Source: Rhodosorus marinus (lineage: Eukaryota; Rhodophyta; Stylonematophyceae; Stylonematales; Stylonemataceae). From it: a stretch of DNA of 64,000 bases. The DNA lies in NCBI GenBank assembly GCA_029953675.1, contig JAMWBK010000006.1:1922001-1986000 (forward strand), in the 5' to 3' direction. Below are positions 23,341 to 36,139 of the stretch, piece after piece. A program made the translations under genes and the position numbers. How positions within the stretch are numbered: the first letter of the stretch is position 1; every line of letters begins with the position of its first letter. Under the pieces are notes generated by a model, which was given only the letters and a program-made list of their open reading frames with translations, was not told the origin of the DNA and did no database searches.

Positions 23341-26300
23341 ATGGTGAGCCGTTATCCCAATCCGTACCTCAATCAGCAACAGCATGAGAATCAAGGCGCA
23401 CCGGGATCGAACGATGTGACCCAAAATCACCAAGCCGCGAACGGCGTTTCCGGGGTCCCGCTTGCTGCAAACCAGGCCTACGGGCAGTATGCTTACACTG
23501 GCCAACACCCACAGCCGGTATATCAACAGGATGCTTCTGGCGCAATGGCATCAACAGCGCAACCTCCATCAGCGTCAGGGCATGATGTTCCTCAGCAAGG
23601 ATATATGCCACCACCAGCAGGACAAGTGGACCAGCAACCGAACGCATATGGTCAAGGAGGTGCAGCGATAAATGGGGCGTACACGCAGCAGCCAGGAGGA
23701 CAGCAATATGCGCAGTATGCACAGCAGGATATGAACAGCATGCAGAGCCTAACAGCTCAAGTGCAGAACATGAACATGACAACTGCCGGTCAGCCGGTAA
23801 CTGCGGAAAGTATGCAGCCAGGCATGCAACCTGGATTGATGCCTGGCGTGCAGCCCAGCATGCAACCTGGCATGCAACCTGGCATGCAACCTGGCATGCA
23901 ACCTGGCATGCAACCTGGCATGCAACCTGGCATGCAACCTGGCATGCAACCCGGCATGCAACCCGGCATGCAACCCGCGATGCAAGGTTACATTGAGGAA
24001 CCAACGGCCCCAACGATGGAAAATGCTCCCCGTCCAAGGCTTGAATCAGCGGACGTACTTGCGCGAATAAACGACATGGACATAAAACAGCCGTCAGTTG
24101 CTAGCGTCGCGTCGTCTGGAATGCTCCAAGTCGATGCTATGGGAAGACCTATTCAAGGGGGGGCGCCACAGGAACAGCGGTGGCCAGCAACGGTTGCGTG
24201 TCCCCCTGAGCTCTACTACAACACGAGCCCGCGGTGTGCTCGGCTGACAACCAATGCGTTTCCAAACGCCCGTTCATTGGCGAAGAAATACGGGCTACCG
24301 CTTGGAGCAGTACTCCAGCCCATGGAGGACGGTGCACAGCTGCCCGTAGTGAATTTTGGAAGCGGGGTTGTGAGATGCAGGAGATGCCGCTCTTACATTA
24401 ACTTCATGTGCAAGTTCACGCAGGAGGGCAGAGAGTGGAAATGTTCAATGTGTATGAGCATGAACAAACCAGCGTCGGAGTACTACGCAGCTCTGGACCA
24501 GAATGGGTACCGGGTGGATGTTTCCAGGCGCCCTGAGCTCTTCTGTGGCAGTTATGAGGTGGAGGCTCCCACACAGTATATGGTTAGACCGCCGATGCCG
24601 CCGATGTACGTGTTCGTGGTCGAAGTTACCCCAACAGCAATTAGTTCAGGGCTTCTCAACGCTGCTGTGGCAGGAATTCGTGATTCACTCGACTTGCTGC
24701 CGAACAGTGGACGTACAAGGGTTGGTATTATAACGTTTGACAGCAGTGTACATTTTTACAGTTTCAAGGGAGAAAATCATTCAGAACTTTCGACGATCGT
24801 GCTGCCGGATATCAACGAAGTGTTCTTGCCTACGCTGACGGACCGGATTGCTATTCCACTTCATGAGGGCATGGACGCGCTAAAGCAACTCTTGGACAAA
24901 TTGCCTGAGATGTATGGGGCAGAGGGGGGAGCAATGGCATCGCATGCAGCGGAAAAATCGGCTTTCGGCGCTGCGTTGATTTACGGTCAGGCTATTGTTG
25001 AGGATACCGGTGGCAAAATTATGGCCGTCTTGTGTACAAGACCTAAAATAGGGCCAGGGCTTACCCGCGACAGGAGCGACAACACTGCTCTTGGAACTGA
25101 CAGGGAGAGGCACATGCTGTCTCCTGACAGTACTTTCTACAAACAAAAAGCAGTCGACCTTGCAAGGGTACAAGCCACTGTTGACCTGATCATTTGTACA
25201 CCTACGGTTGGGTCCTTCTTGGACGTAGCGACGATCGCGCCCTTGTCCAAGTATTCTGGAGGGGATCTATTATACAACCCAAATTTTGTCATTGCAAGGG
25301 ATGGGCATCTGCTGGTGGAGTCGATGAAGAGAATGCTGGGACGGGAAACTGGTTGGGAAGCGGTCATGAGGATTCGTGCTTCACAAGGAGTACGGTGCAA
25401 GACGTTCCACGGGCGTTTCTTCCTAAAGAGCACGGATTTGTTAGCTTTGCCGTCAGTGGATCCAGATAAGACTTTTGCTGTCGAGTTCGACTACGACGAC
25501 AGCCTACTAGAGCACACGGTTTTCTGCGTACAAATCGCGCTCCTGTATACAACATCTGCGGGCGAAAGGCGAATTCGAGTGCACACGATCGCCATTCCCA
25601 TTGTGTCGAGCGTGAGCGAACTGTTTTCCAATGCTGACGCTTCAGCAACAGCAAGCATCGTCGCGAGAGCTGCTGCGGAGAACCTTAAGGACAAGCGCTT
25701 AGAGGACGTAAGGCCTGCCTCTGCCATCGACCCTTTTCTTGACTAGGTTTCTAACCTTCAGTTGCGTGCTTTCCTCACTCACGCAGGTAAGAAAATCAGT
25801 TTCCGACACTGCCGTCAACACGCTCGCAGTATATAAGCAGTCAGACATGAAGCACCAGTCCGTACTTGGCTTTCTTCCGGAGTCGCTTTCGCTGTACCCT
25901 CTGTACATCCAAGGGCTTCTCAAGACGCCGTTGTTCTCACGAGATGCGTTTGGCCTCTTTGGCTTTCGAATGGACGACAAGAGTGCGCTGATGCATTATA
26001 TGAACGTCGCCACTTCGGCAACGACGACGGTGATGGGTTACCCTACGATACTGCCCTTGTACCCTCTTCAAGACTACCCTGAGGCTGGAGTAAGTACCAC
26101 CCATACACCTCACTAGTGCACCTCTGTGCAATGGAAACGGCTTGTTTGACGTTGACTGGATTATGGCGTTTAGGTTTACACAGAAGGAGAAAACGGAGTA
26201 GTAGCATTGACATTACCCCCCGCGATGCCGGCTATGAAGGCTTGCTTGCGAAGTAACTCGGCGGTTATGATAGACGACGGTATCACTACTATCATCTGGG

Positions 26301-26617
26301 TCGGTTTGGATGCGATCGCGGGCTTTAGTGAGGTTCTGGTCGGTGCTGCCGAGACCGACCTCTACTCTCTGGGAGGCGCGTGTGTATATGGAGACAGCGA
26401 TGGGGAGGGAGGTCGCGTTCGGGCAATTATAAGAAACGTGAGAGGTTTGAAGCGAGCAGGAGCACCCCTCTTCGTTGTGCAAAGCGGATCGAATCTGCAG
26501 GCTAGAGTTGATGCTTTAATGGTTGAGGACCGAAGCGGAACCCAAATGTCGTATGTAGAGTTTCTAGTCGACCTGCAGAGCAAGGTTAGACGTCGGGCTG
26601 GAACGGTGAAAAACTGA
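23341..26617 (+). CDS. SEC24: COPII coat cargo-binding subunit SEC24
   Basis: Three exons, 23341-25707, 25787-26089 and 26174-26617, give about 1037 aa. The first about 270 residues are Gln/Pro/Gly/Met-rich, with 14 tetrapeptide units of MQPG type (about 158-213). Then come the Sec24 zinc ribbon (VRCRRCRSY...WKCSMC, two C-x2-C pairs, about 343-370), the trunk domain ([40 protein letters not shown]), the beta-sandwich, the helical domain ([14 protein letters not shown]) and the C-terminal gelsolin-like repeat. It packages cargo into ER-derived COPII vesicles with SEC23. The first intron separates ED from VRKS exactly at the start of the helical domain. An AATAAA lies about 210 bp after the stop. 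Confidence 0.96.
23812..23988 (+). repeat. 12-bp coding minisatellite (MQPG repeats) in SEC24
   Basis: Tandem ATGCAACCTGGC units; the later ones use CCC in place of CCT. They encode nine perfect MQPG units in a row, flanked by variants ([12 protein letters not shown]). It sits in the disordered N-terminal region. Confidence 0.95.
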
Positions 26618-27762
26618 GTAGTTCAAAACGGAACTAAGTATATTCTGTAAACCTATTCGAAGCCGCACGAGCTGGTGACAGTTAGCTCGTGCCTAGCTAA
26701 CATCATGCGTGTATACTTGACCCCTGAGCGGGAAAAGCAAAGACTTTCTGAAGCCGTAGATTAGGAACCCAGTCTTTTGTCAAGCCACATGCAAAGTCGT
26801 TGCATCCTGAGAAAGTTTTGCCATGTAACAATAAACATTTCTTTTTCGTTTCCGTTCGCTTCGTTGTCAGGCCGAGCTGTGGTGCAGAGTTTCGGGTTGT
26901 GAGTCCCTTCCCACCCCGCAACCTCTTGGATGCACCCTAACCGATTCATCCGCTTCGAACGACGAGGCCGACCTGCAAAGAGAATCGTGTTTTTGGCCAC
27001 CTCTGGTCGCAGAGAAGCTTCCAGGGGAACCAAAAACAGTCTAGAGCTTTGCCATAATGAAGGTCTGTCTACGCTACACAAGCCTAAGGCCCCCATTCAG
27101 CCCATTCTCCTTCACAAAAGCTCTCCGGTGACGTGAAAACTGAAGAACAAATGAAAACAACTCATTTTGGTCCGCAATCTCTTCCTTCGCTTTGGAGCCC
27201 GGGCGCGTTTGGCAGTCCTGGGAAGGTAGGGGCCAATTCTTCTTGAAGCTAATCACAAAACCTAGACCGGAAAGCACCAAATCGTTGGCACCTCTTCTGC
27301 AAATATTTGAGCGACGCGCGACCGATATCAAAGCCATAAGCAAGAACCCCCTTCCCCTCATGACTCACATCGATGAATCAGTAGCTGTCAATGGAACTTC
27401 ACGCCTTTGCTGCTCGAGCAGTAAAGCTCGGAAGCCTTCAAACTCTCTTCCTTCAAACGATTTGCCCGAATTTTTGCTATTACGTTGATTAATGAGTCAT
27501 TTCTAAAACGGAACTGGTCGGTCGGAATTTTTGCTATTACGTTGATTAATGAGTCATTTCTAAAACGGAACTCGTCGGACTGTTTCCGACCTTGTTGTAC
27601 AGGTGTAAAATCGATCTGTCTTAGAAGGGGTTTCGCCACCTTCGTGTTGTGATGAAGTGATGATGAGATTAGGGTGGCGTAGTGAGTGAACCTGTCCTCA
27701 AGCTTTGTGGAGCACGAAATTCGGGTGTTTGGTGATCCTGTTTCTGTGAAATTGACTCTACA
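26618..27762. other. Spacer SEC24 / CSTF2
   Basis: No exon is supported. It contains an AATAAA (about 26830) fitting the SEC24 3' end and a 57-bp tandem duplication (27468-27581) just upstream of CSTF2. A long minus-strand ORF (27388-27996) overlaps the repeat and the CSTF2 exons and is not credible. Confidence 0.45.
27468..27581. repeat. 57-bp tandem duplication, two near-identical copies, each with TGAGTCA
   Basis: The unit starting GAATTTTTGCTATTACGTTG is repeated head to tail with about one or two mismatches. Each copy includes TTAATGAGTCATT, containing the palindromic bZIP (AP-1/GCN4-type) core TGAGTCA at 27493 and 27550, some 210-270 bp before the CSTF2 start. Confidence 0.85.
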
Positions 27763-29175
27763 ATGTCCAAGAAGGGTCAGCCAGCAACAGTTTTCGGTGA
27801 GTGGTGTTGCTCCAAAACCGCCTACGGTTTGAGATCTCAGTGCGCGTGGGGGGAGGTGAAGGGTTAGTCTAAGCGCGTATTGGAATCGCCTCTTTAACTT
27901 TCGTTTATCTTGGGTTTTTGGTTCATTTCTAGTCGGGAACATCCCCTTTGACACGACGGAGGAACATCTTAAGGAGATCTTCTCGCAGGTGCGCATTCAT
28001 GTCTCAGCTTTTTGTTTTTTTTTAGTGGCTCTTCCCACTGGGCTTTTTCTGACGGCCTGAATTTGTTTCTCGCCATGTCGTTCCGCTCGTTTAGGTCGGC
28101 GTTGTAAGTTCTTTTAGATTGGTATATGATCAGCAAACAGGAAAACCGAAAGGTTTTGGCTTTTGTGAGTACGAAGATGCGGAAACAGCGATGAGCGCTT
28201 TGCGCAATCTGAACGGAGTAGAAGTAAGCTTGGAATCTTACATCGAGATTAGCATCTAGTTATGAGTTACCAGCGCCGAACTGGACATCAGGAAAGGGCT
28301 GAAAAATGAAAGCTGATTGTGTGGATTTTGGGCGTAGGTAAACGGACGACCCTTACGAGTGAGTTTATCGGAGCACGACAAATCTCGGGTTCAGGAACAA
28401 ACGGGCCAGACGGTAACACAAGGCAAGAATAGTCAAGGCAACACCGGCGGAGGCGGAAGGGCTGATGGGGCGGCCTCGCGTCAGAACGTGATCACCGAAC
28501 GGTAGGTTCCTGTAATATCGGGCCATTCTGCTCCCTCAAATAGACTTTTAAGCGCGCAGTTTGCAATGCATGTTCGTTTAGAATGACGCCACAACAGGTT
28601 TTTGATGTGATGCTGAACATGAAAGAGCTAATTCAGAAGGACGAGAATACTGTGAGGACTCTTCTCAACAACGATCCTAATATGACCTATGCGCTTCTAC
28701 AGGGACAGATCATGCTAGGCATGGTCCCGGCCCACGTAAGCTCTTGGGCGCAAAGCTCTACTTAACGAACAGTGTCCGCTTGCGCGAGCGGAGGATTCTG
28801 ATTATAGGCTTTTGCACGTTTCAGGCCATTCCGGCTGGGGTCCCGCAAGTACCAATACCAGCAGTAGGTGGAGCGCCAGTGCCAATTGGAGCGCCAGTGC
28901 CAATTGGAGCGCTTGCGGGTGGTGTGAATGCAGCACGACCGATCCCAATGGTGCCACCTGCTGATCAAGCTGCTTTACTCCAACAAGCACAACTTGCACC
29001 GAACCAGGGAGATCAACTGCAACAATTGCAAATGCTTATGAGCCTAACCCCTGCTCAGATTGAGCAACTACCACCGGACCAGAGGGAGGTCGTTCTCCAG
29101 CTTCAGAGACAAGTACAGTCCCAGCTGACCGGACCAAACCAAGCACCTCCTGCAGCGCCCGGATCCTTGTACTAG
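27763..29175 (+). CDS. CSTF2: Cleavage stimulation factor 64-kDa-like subunit (pre-mRNA 3' end processing)
   Basis: Six exons: 27763-27796, 27933-27988, 28095-28223, 28338-28501, 28582-28735, 28825-29175; 295 aa. RRM at about 9-88 ([23 protein letters not shown]1 [27 protein letters not shown]). A Gly/Ser linker leads to the hinge domain ([20 protein letters not shown]...[22 protein letters not shown]), which binds CstF77/symplekin. A Pro/Gly/Ala stretch precedes the C-terminal three-helix domain ([23 protein letters not shown]). It recognises the GU-rich downstream element during polyadenylation. It lacks the long MEARA-type repeats of vertebrates and is shorter, like the fungal/plant forms. 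A perfect 18-bp duplication codes VPIGAP twice (about 28868-28910). Confidence 0.94.
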
Positions 29176-29580
29176 GAACCTAATGGGCCCCAAGACTCTT
29201 CTAAGTTAAGGTAGCTCGTCTCTTTTTTCCGAGAGCGTCTTCTGTATGAAGTCATCGAGACTTAGGATCAGAAGTTTGTGCTTAGAAACCCAATTGTGCC
29301 TTTTTTGTGTTACACAACAAGCCTGGGAGTGTTTCTTCCACCCAAGATTGTACAGCCTAGAAAACTGAGAAAACGGAACTTGAGTTCTTTACGAAAACTC
29401 CTTGCATCCAGCAAATTCTCCATTAAATATCTACAGCAAAACAAATACCAGGAGTGGAGCCCCGGAGCGCCGCCCCAAGACAGTTTGTTCTGGGAGCGCA
29501 ACAGAAACGCAGAACACAAGCTCTTTGCCTTGCTGTACTGTTTCTACATTCTAAATTTGTGATCAGACGAAAACCATGTG
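29176..29580. other. Convergent 3' spacer CSTF2 / small membrane gene
   Basis: 405 bp between two convergent stop codons. It presumably holds both 3' UTRs. Nothing else is recognised. Confidence 0.4.
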
Positions 29581-29944
29581 CTAGTCCTTCGTCGCCGAAG
29601 GGTTTTGCGGCTCTTCCACAACCACACCCAATTCGTCTTTCTTGTACTTGCGCTTTCCCTGCTTGTCGCTCACCACTAGCTCCGGTTTCACAACACGTGC
29701 TGCATCTCGTTTTCTCTTATCCGGTAAGTACATGAAGTAGTAGGTAAACCCAGCCGCTAGTCCCCATGTGCTGAACTTCAAATGTCAAGAAAAGAGCAAC
29801 GAACAAATCCTCGAAGATCAGATCCTCAGCTTGACTGATTTCAAAGCACTCCGAGAACTCTATCTTCTACTTTCAAACCTAACCCTTGGTGAGGCATCTT
29901 ACCGCGCGGCCCAACCGAAATCTGATCTTCGTAGCTGTGTCCAT
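29581..29944 (-). CDS. Small single-pass membrane protein, 78 aa, unknown
   Basis: Two minus-strand exons, 29944-29903 (42 nt) and 29775-29581, join in phase 0 with a GTAAGA donor and TTGAAG acceptor. The N-terminus MDTATKIRFRLGRAFSTWG is basic and amphipathic, followed by one hydrophobic segment (GLAAGFTYYFMYLP), then a charged tail (DKRKRDAAR...KRKYKKDEL). This layout fits small mitochondrial inner-membrane or respiratory-assembly proteins, but no family is recognised. The second exon alone has only a TTG start, which supports the spliced model. Confidence 0.6.
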
Positions 29945-30624
29945 AGCTCCTCTCAAACACAAGCAACTCAACACGAGAATTCCCCTCAGCGTCGAATCAA
30001 AGGAGTCCTCTGCTCGCTGCAAAACGACGTTGAGAATGATCCCGACGTTCTGACCAAACCCAAACGCTAAATTCAACCTACGTCCACTTCCAGCTTCTGA
30101 TATTGCATCGGCCCTTCGCTTGACCCTCGAGGCGGTGGAAGTCGACCTTGGTTAAGGCCATGAACTTGACTAGCTCAATGGCAACAAGCCCTCCATCACC
30201 GATCTGAATAGGGCTAAGGTTTTGGCCTCGAAAGAATGTAGGATGTCAATTGATCCTGTGGACCTTCTGATTCACTTGGACTGACTGTAAGGACTCTGTC
30301 TGCTGCCCAGGACAGTCTGGATGTTTGGTCACGGCTTACAGCATGGCATGAGAGGCTCACTTGGATCCTAGCAATGGCCAACCTAAGAGGTTATACTGCC
30401 AGGACAGGTTATCAACGAGGTCCTTGCTCCTTTGGACCAGATCAAGTCAAGTTATAGGCAGCTTGTTGCCTGTACCAATTTTCCGCACGATGGAAATCTG
30501 AATCGGTACCGCGTCAGTTGCTTCCTTAGGGGATCTTGCATCGAAGCATATTTATACTGTTGAGTGTTTTGTTTTTTTTTTGACTTTTGCTCTTTCCTTT
30601 CCAACCCCTGGGGGCCGGCTGATG
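29945..30624. other. Spacer, 680 bp
   Basis: Lies between the start of the small membrane gene and the stop of TPI (both minus strand). No exon, RNA or repeat was recognised. Confidence 0.4.
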
Positions 30625-31774
<1,150 letters not shown>

Positions 31775-33626
31775 CTCAAAGTTTTGTCCCCTACCGATAC
31801 CTCAGCCGCCCCAGTAAATACCACCGCCCGGGAAAACCCAATCTCAATGTCTACCTCCTCCACCAGACTCGCCGCCAAAAACCAGTTTACTTATAAGTAG
31901 CAGGATACGCGTACTCTCCAGATCTTGTCGAAGCTTTTATCTTATAGAAATCTTAAGTCTGCACTCCAGCAAATTTGATAGCACCAGCGTCGAATTCTTC
32001 TCTGCACACTGAGAATCCTCGTTCACAAAGCTCTCCTTCCGATCAGCAATTAAGCACCTCTGATCCAAGATCAACAGGGCAATAAATCCAATCCGTTTCC
32101 CTACCCCTAAACGAAAACCTCCGAAACAACGTCCACAGTCGAATCTACCCCTGCGCCCCAAACAACCCCAAACTAATATGATCCAAAATAGTTTACTATT
32201 CAAACATTTCGCATCCTACGTACCAATCCTTTACCCCTCTGTGACCTTTTTTCGACACCGTGCTTAGAGACTTTTGTATTGAAAGCCTACCCGTAGTAAA
32301 CTAGATAAAAACGTGAGCCTTCCTCTAAACCCCCCCCCCCCAAAAAACCTAGCGCAGCTTTACGTTCCCACAGCGCTAAAAATCTCAAGTTTTTCTGTAC
32401 CCCTTAGGTAGTCACCTCTACAATACAAAAACAGTCTAATTTATTATATATATTCACTTTTCGTATCCCTGTTGAAAAGTCAATTGATTGACAAATACAA
32501 AATATCTTCTAAACCCACCCTCATTTGCTCTACACTCACCCCCCCCTCCCTCTCCGACTCCATCAATCCCGTCTTTCGCCTCGTCGACATAAAAACGTTT
32601 ATTGATGTGAAAAAAAAAAATTCAGGCAATAAATATATTTTTCATTTTAAAGTTGGTTTTAGGACACGTGCCGAAAGCGTTTTCGCCCGCTGCCTCAAGT
32701 AGGTTTATTGGAAATTTATGGACCCTTTACAGGAGTAAGCAATTAGAGAATTTTTGTATGACCCTGAACGCATTCGATGCTCCATCGCTTGGGTGGTCGG
32801 GCTGGAGTGCTGGGTGTAAAAGGACAGTCCGTACTGCTAAATACGGTTGAATATGCCCCTGTTCACTACTAAATCCGCTGTCTGGAGACCAGTATGGTCG
32901 TACACCTGACTATATGGCCACATACTGCAGCGCGGCATCTGTTATGAGGTTGAACGTTGATACGAAGTTGATAAGTATTGTGTTCATCATCTTGAGACCG
33001 GACTGACCTTGTCTGGTAGGGCTGTTTGTCGGGTTTGATCAGGTTTGATCGACCAGACTATCTTCTGATTGGTCTGGGCCCGGAAGACGGCCACATCAGT
33101 AGCGGCATGGAACGGCGTAACAGAATCTCTCAAATTCACGCTAGATGATCCGCCTCACTCATCAGAAATCGGCTTGTCTGTGCAAATGCCGTCTGAAACG
33201 GCTTCAAAAGGCCTCAAGACCTGAAGACCACCCGGGAGGTCAACCATGGCGTAGCGCAACTTAAGCAGCTATGATTACTGGCTGGCGAACGAAGTCTATG
33301 TACTCGCTTCATATCTTGACCGGAAAAAGCGAACGAACCGTCCACTTGCATTATGCAAAATCTCCCAGGGTATTCGACATCCCCATTCCTACAGTTGACA
33401 TTCTCAACTCACTAGTTTGCGAGGATACCTCGAGACGGCAGACTTAAACAAAGCAACAGGCCGGCCGACGAACCATGATGATCTTGTCTAGTTCTTGTGC
33501 TCTTGGACACGCTTCAGCAGTTGATCTTCGCGGTTGAAAGCACAGCACCCCCGCAGGGACTTCTTGATGGTTTCGATACTCTCGGTCCTCGGACAATGCC
33601 ACGTCAGGTACATAGCCTTACATATT
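31775..33626. other. Spacer, 1.85 kb
   Basis: Holds the TPI promoter on its left and the CCDC47 3' end on its right. A C-run (about 32332-32340) and AT-rich sequence (32420-32660) occur. No gene or RNA was recognised. Confidence 0.4.
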
Positions 33627-34762
33627 TTACTTCTGAACCTTCATCAGTGATCTGTTGCGTTTCTTAATGTCCCTTTTGGCTTCCTTTTCTTCCAATTTTC
33701 TTTGCACATCCCTGCTCTTCGACGCTCGATCCTCCTTTTCTTTTTGCTTCTTTTCTATCCGCTGCCTCTGCGCCTCCTCCTGTCGCTCTTTCTCCCTTTC
33801 CTTAGCTAGAATATCCTCTATCTGCTTTCTGTGCTGCTTGATTGCGTCTCGACCGTTGTTTGTGAGCACCAATGATGCGACTCTGTCTGCGTATGACAAG
33901 GAGAACTGTCCCACAGAAAGGTGTAGTCGGTTAGTACTAGGTAGAAGAGGCACGAGCAGCAAGTGCGCCAAACAGCGGGAATATCGAAAGATTAGTCGCA
34001 TACCTGATAAACAAGCTCCTTCACCTTTTCGGAGTCACTTGGAATATAGAAGTCGAAAGCCACCAAGGACTTTTCCTTTGATGCTAGGGGATCGGCCATT
34101 CCTCTGTCAGTAAGATGAATGGAAACAATGTACTTCTCATTCTCTGCAATAAGTTTCTGAACGCTCGCTGGCAGAAGAGCAGGGACGACGTCAGAATTCT
34201 CCGTGAGAATTTCCAACGCCTTGGGTACGGGCGCCGTCGTTGGCCAGGGAGCTGAATGTGTATATATTTCCAAATCTAGATTCTCGTTTCTGATTTTCTT
34301 CACATCTTTCCTCCTTACAACGGAAAATATTAAAGGCTCAACCTTTCCGGAGAATGGTATGACAACCCTCGCGCGGTCTCCACCGGAGCCGAATACTGGT
34401 TCGCCAAAGACGCTGAACATGTCTTGCCTCCGTCGAAGCTCTGCTGCTATTTTGATGAACTTTAAACCCTTTCGACCGGTTGCGTAGAGGTAGCATAACG
34501 ACAACCCGTCCAGGAACATGCCCTTCTTCCCGGAACTTATTCCGACTTGGTCAAATTGGCTTTCCATTTCGCTTGTAAATGATCTTTCCATGCTCTTCAT
34601 AATCGATCTATTTCTAAAAAAGCCAACCAACCCCACCACAACGTACGCCACGCAAACTCCTGCCAAAAAGTGCTCGACTTGCTTAACGCTATGTGGGTCA
34701 AGCGTAGCCCACGATCCTTGCGTATCCCCGGCAGCTTTTGCGCTTGCCACGGGACTTTCCAT
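33627..34762 (-). CDS. CCDC47: CCDC47-like ER membrane protein (PAT complex / translocon chaperone)
   Basis: Two minus-strand exons, 34762-34004 and 33905-33627, join in phase 0 to give 345 aa. One membrane helix lies near the N-terminus (VEHFLAGVCVAYVVVGLVGFF), followed by a cytosolic globular domain (about 80-255). The C-terminus is the family's long basic coiled coil (SLVLTNNGRDAIKQHRKQIEDILAKEREKERQ... KKRNRSLMKVQK). In the human protein this tail reaches into the ribosome during multipass membrane-protein insertion with Asterix. The animal protein has a signal peptide and an acidic lumenal segment. Neither appears here, and no upstream ATG is in frame, so an extra 5' exon may be missing. 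Confidence 0.85.
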
Positions 34763-36139
34763 GTCTCTCGGCCTTCTTGCAACCTTGAAAACCCAAACTC
34801 CCAAGCCGTACACAATACGAGCCACACCAGATAAGCGACACACCAAAGCCCCCCTCTTTGTCTTCCTCCACTAGCTATATTCCTTTTCAAACGGTCCTAA
34901 TTACACAACCATTCCAGAACAGAGCTTTTCCGCTTCAACTAGCTCCGGAGTGACCGAGGAGTCGGACAGGGGTGGGTGACCCGTTCTATAGTCATCTTCA
35001 TTAACAATGTGGTGACCCCATTGGGACAACGGAAATTCGGCAACAACCTCCAACTGTCATACTCGTTTCAGTCATTATAATATTTGTTTATGAATATTTA
35101 AATAATTAAGTAATATTTCGTTTATATTGATTGTATTTTGCTACGACAGTTAACGGACAAGTATCCTCAAAGCTTGGACTGGGTGGTGAATTGGGCTTCA
35201 CAAGTAGTTTCGTTGGTTTTAAGAGCTTTACGGTAGCACAGTACGAACATCTGATAGTCTCAGCTAGTAATCGCAAGACGCTCCTGCGACGTGAGTCGTT
35301 GCTAAGATCTGCTCGAGTTAGCCTTAGCCGGGTGGCCTTGTTCGTCTGAACTCTTGCGCTGTGACGCTTTCTCCGCGACCAACCCGACGATCTTAGCTTT
35401 GGACCTCCCTCTTAAAGAGCGGGTGCGCGCCAGAGTCGCTGCTCTTCGCGGGCGCTAAATCATAGTCATGTTTGCTAAAGGTTGGACCATGCCCTTAACC
35501 CGAATGCACACATTCCCATGCGGATCCGAACGGCCAGAAAATACGAACCACGTGAAGAGAGTCCATAGGGGCGTTGTAACTCACGTCGCAGCATTTCGAT
35601 TCCTAACGAGGGTCTGCTCTCTCTCCATCAGCTCTCGGCATCCTTGTACCACAGGAAAGACCTCCCCATTTCCCATTCAAGGACTTGCCTTTCTCAGATA
35701 TAGACATTTAGTGCCCAAATCAATGTACGTGCGAGTATATCAAAATATGAAGATTCTCAATTCGAAATATCCTAAAACAAATAAAATTTATTAGTGCTGC
35801 GTTGATTATGAAAGCCTGTACCATATTGTCAGTACATATTATAAAATATTTCAAGTTCTTCGGGTTTATAGCGGTATTATTGAGTGTTAATAGCTATATA
35901 TTTTGGAACAAACTAGAGCGCGGGGTTCCTTTTTTTTCTTCTCTTTTTTCGTGGGATCGAATAGTTGATGTGAAGGAAGATGGAAGGGTTTGTGAAGGGA
36001 TCGGAGGATGTGTTGAGGTGTTCATCGACGAGGAAGGATGTTGCGAAGAAGAGTCTCCTGACTATGAATATGAAGACTAGGAAGTAATGGAGAGGTGAAG
36101 TACTTGGAGGTTGTACGGTAGGAGACTTTTTTTGCTAGG
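34763..36139. other. Divergent intergenic region CCDC47 / NUP205
   Basis: 1.4 kb between two outward-facing genes, so both promoters lie here. AT-rich patches occur at 35070-35130 and 35740-35910. The short ORFs have no homology. Confidence 0.4.

Noticed and set aside
23369-24037. 222-aa minus-strand ORF opposite SEC24
   Set aside because: Its content is the reverse reading of the MQPG repeat (CxVACQ-type units); the + frame has clear SEC24 homology.
27388-27996. 202-aa minus-strand ORF with an internal repeated peptide
   Set aside because: It runs across the 57-bp duplication and antisense to the first two CSTF2 exons, with no recognisable domain.
34597-34890. Signal-peptide-like minus ORF overlapping the CCDC47 start in another frame
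   Set aside because: It opens with TTG rather than ATG and cannot be joined in phase to the CCDC47 exon by a convincing splice pair.
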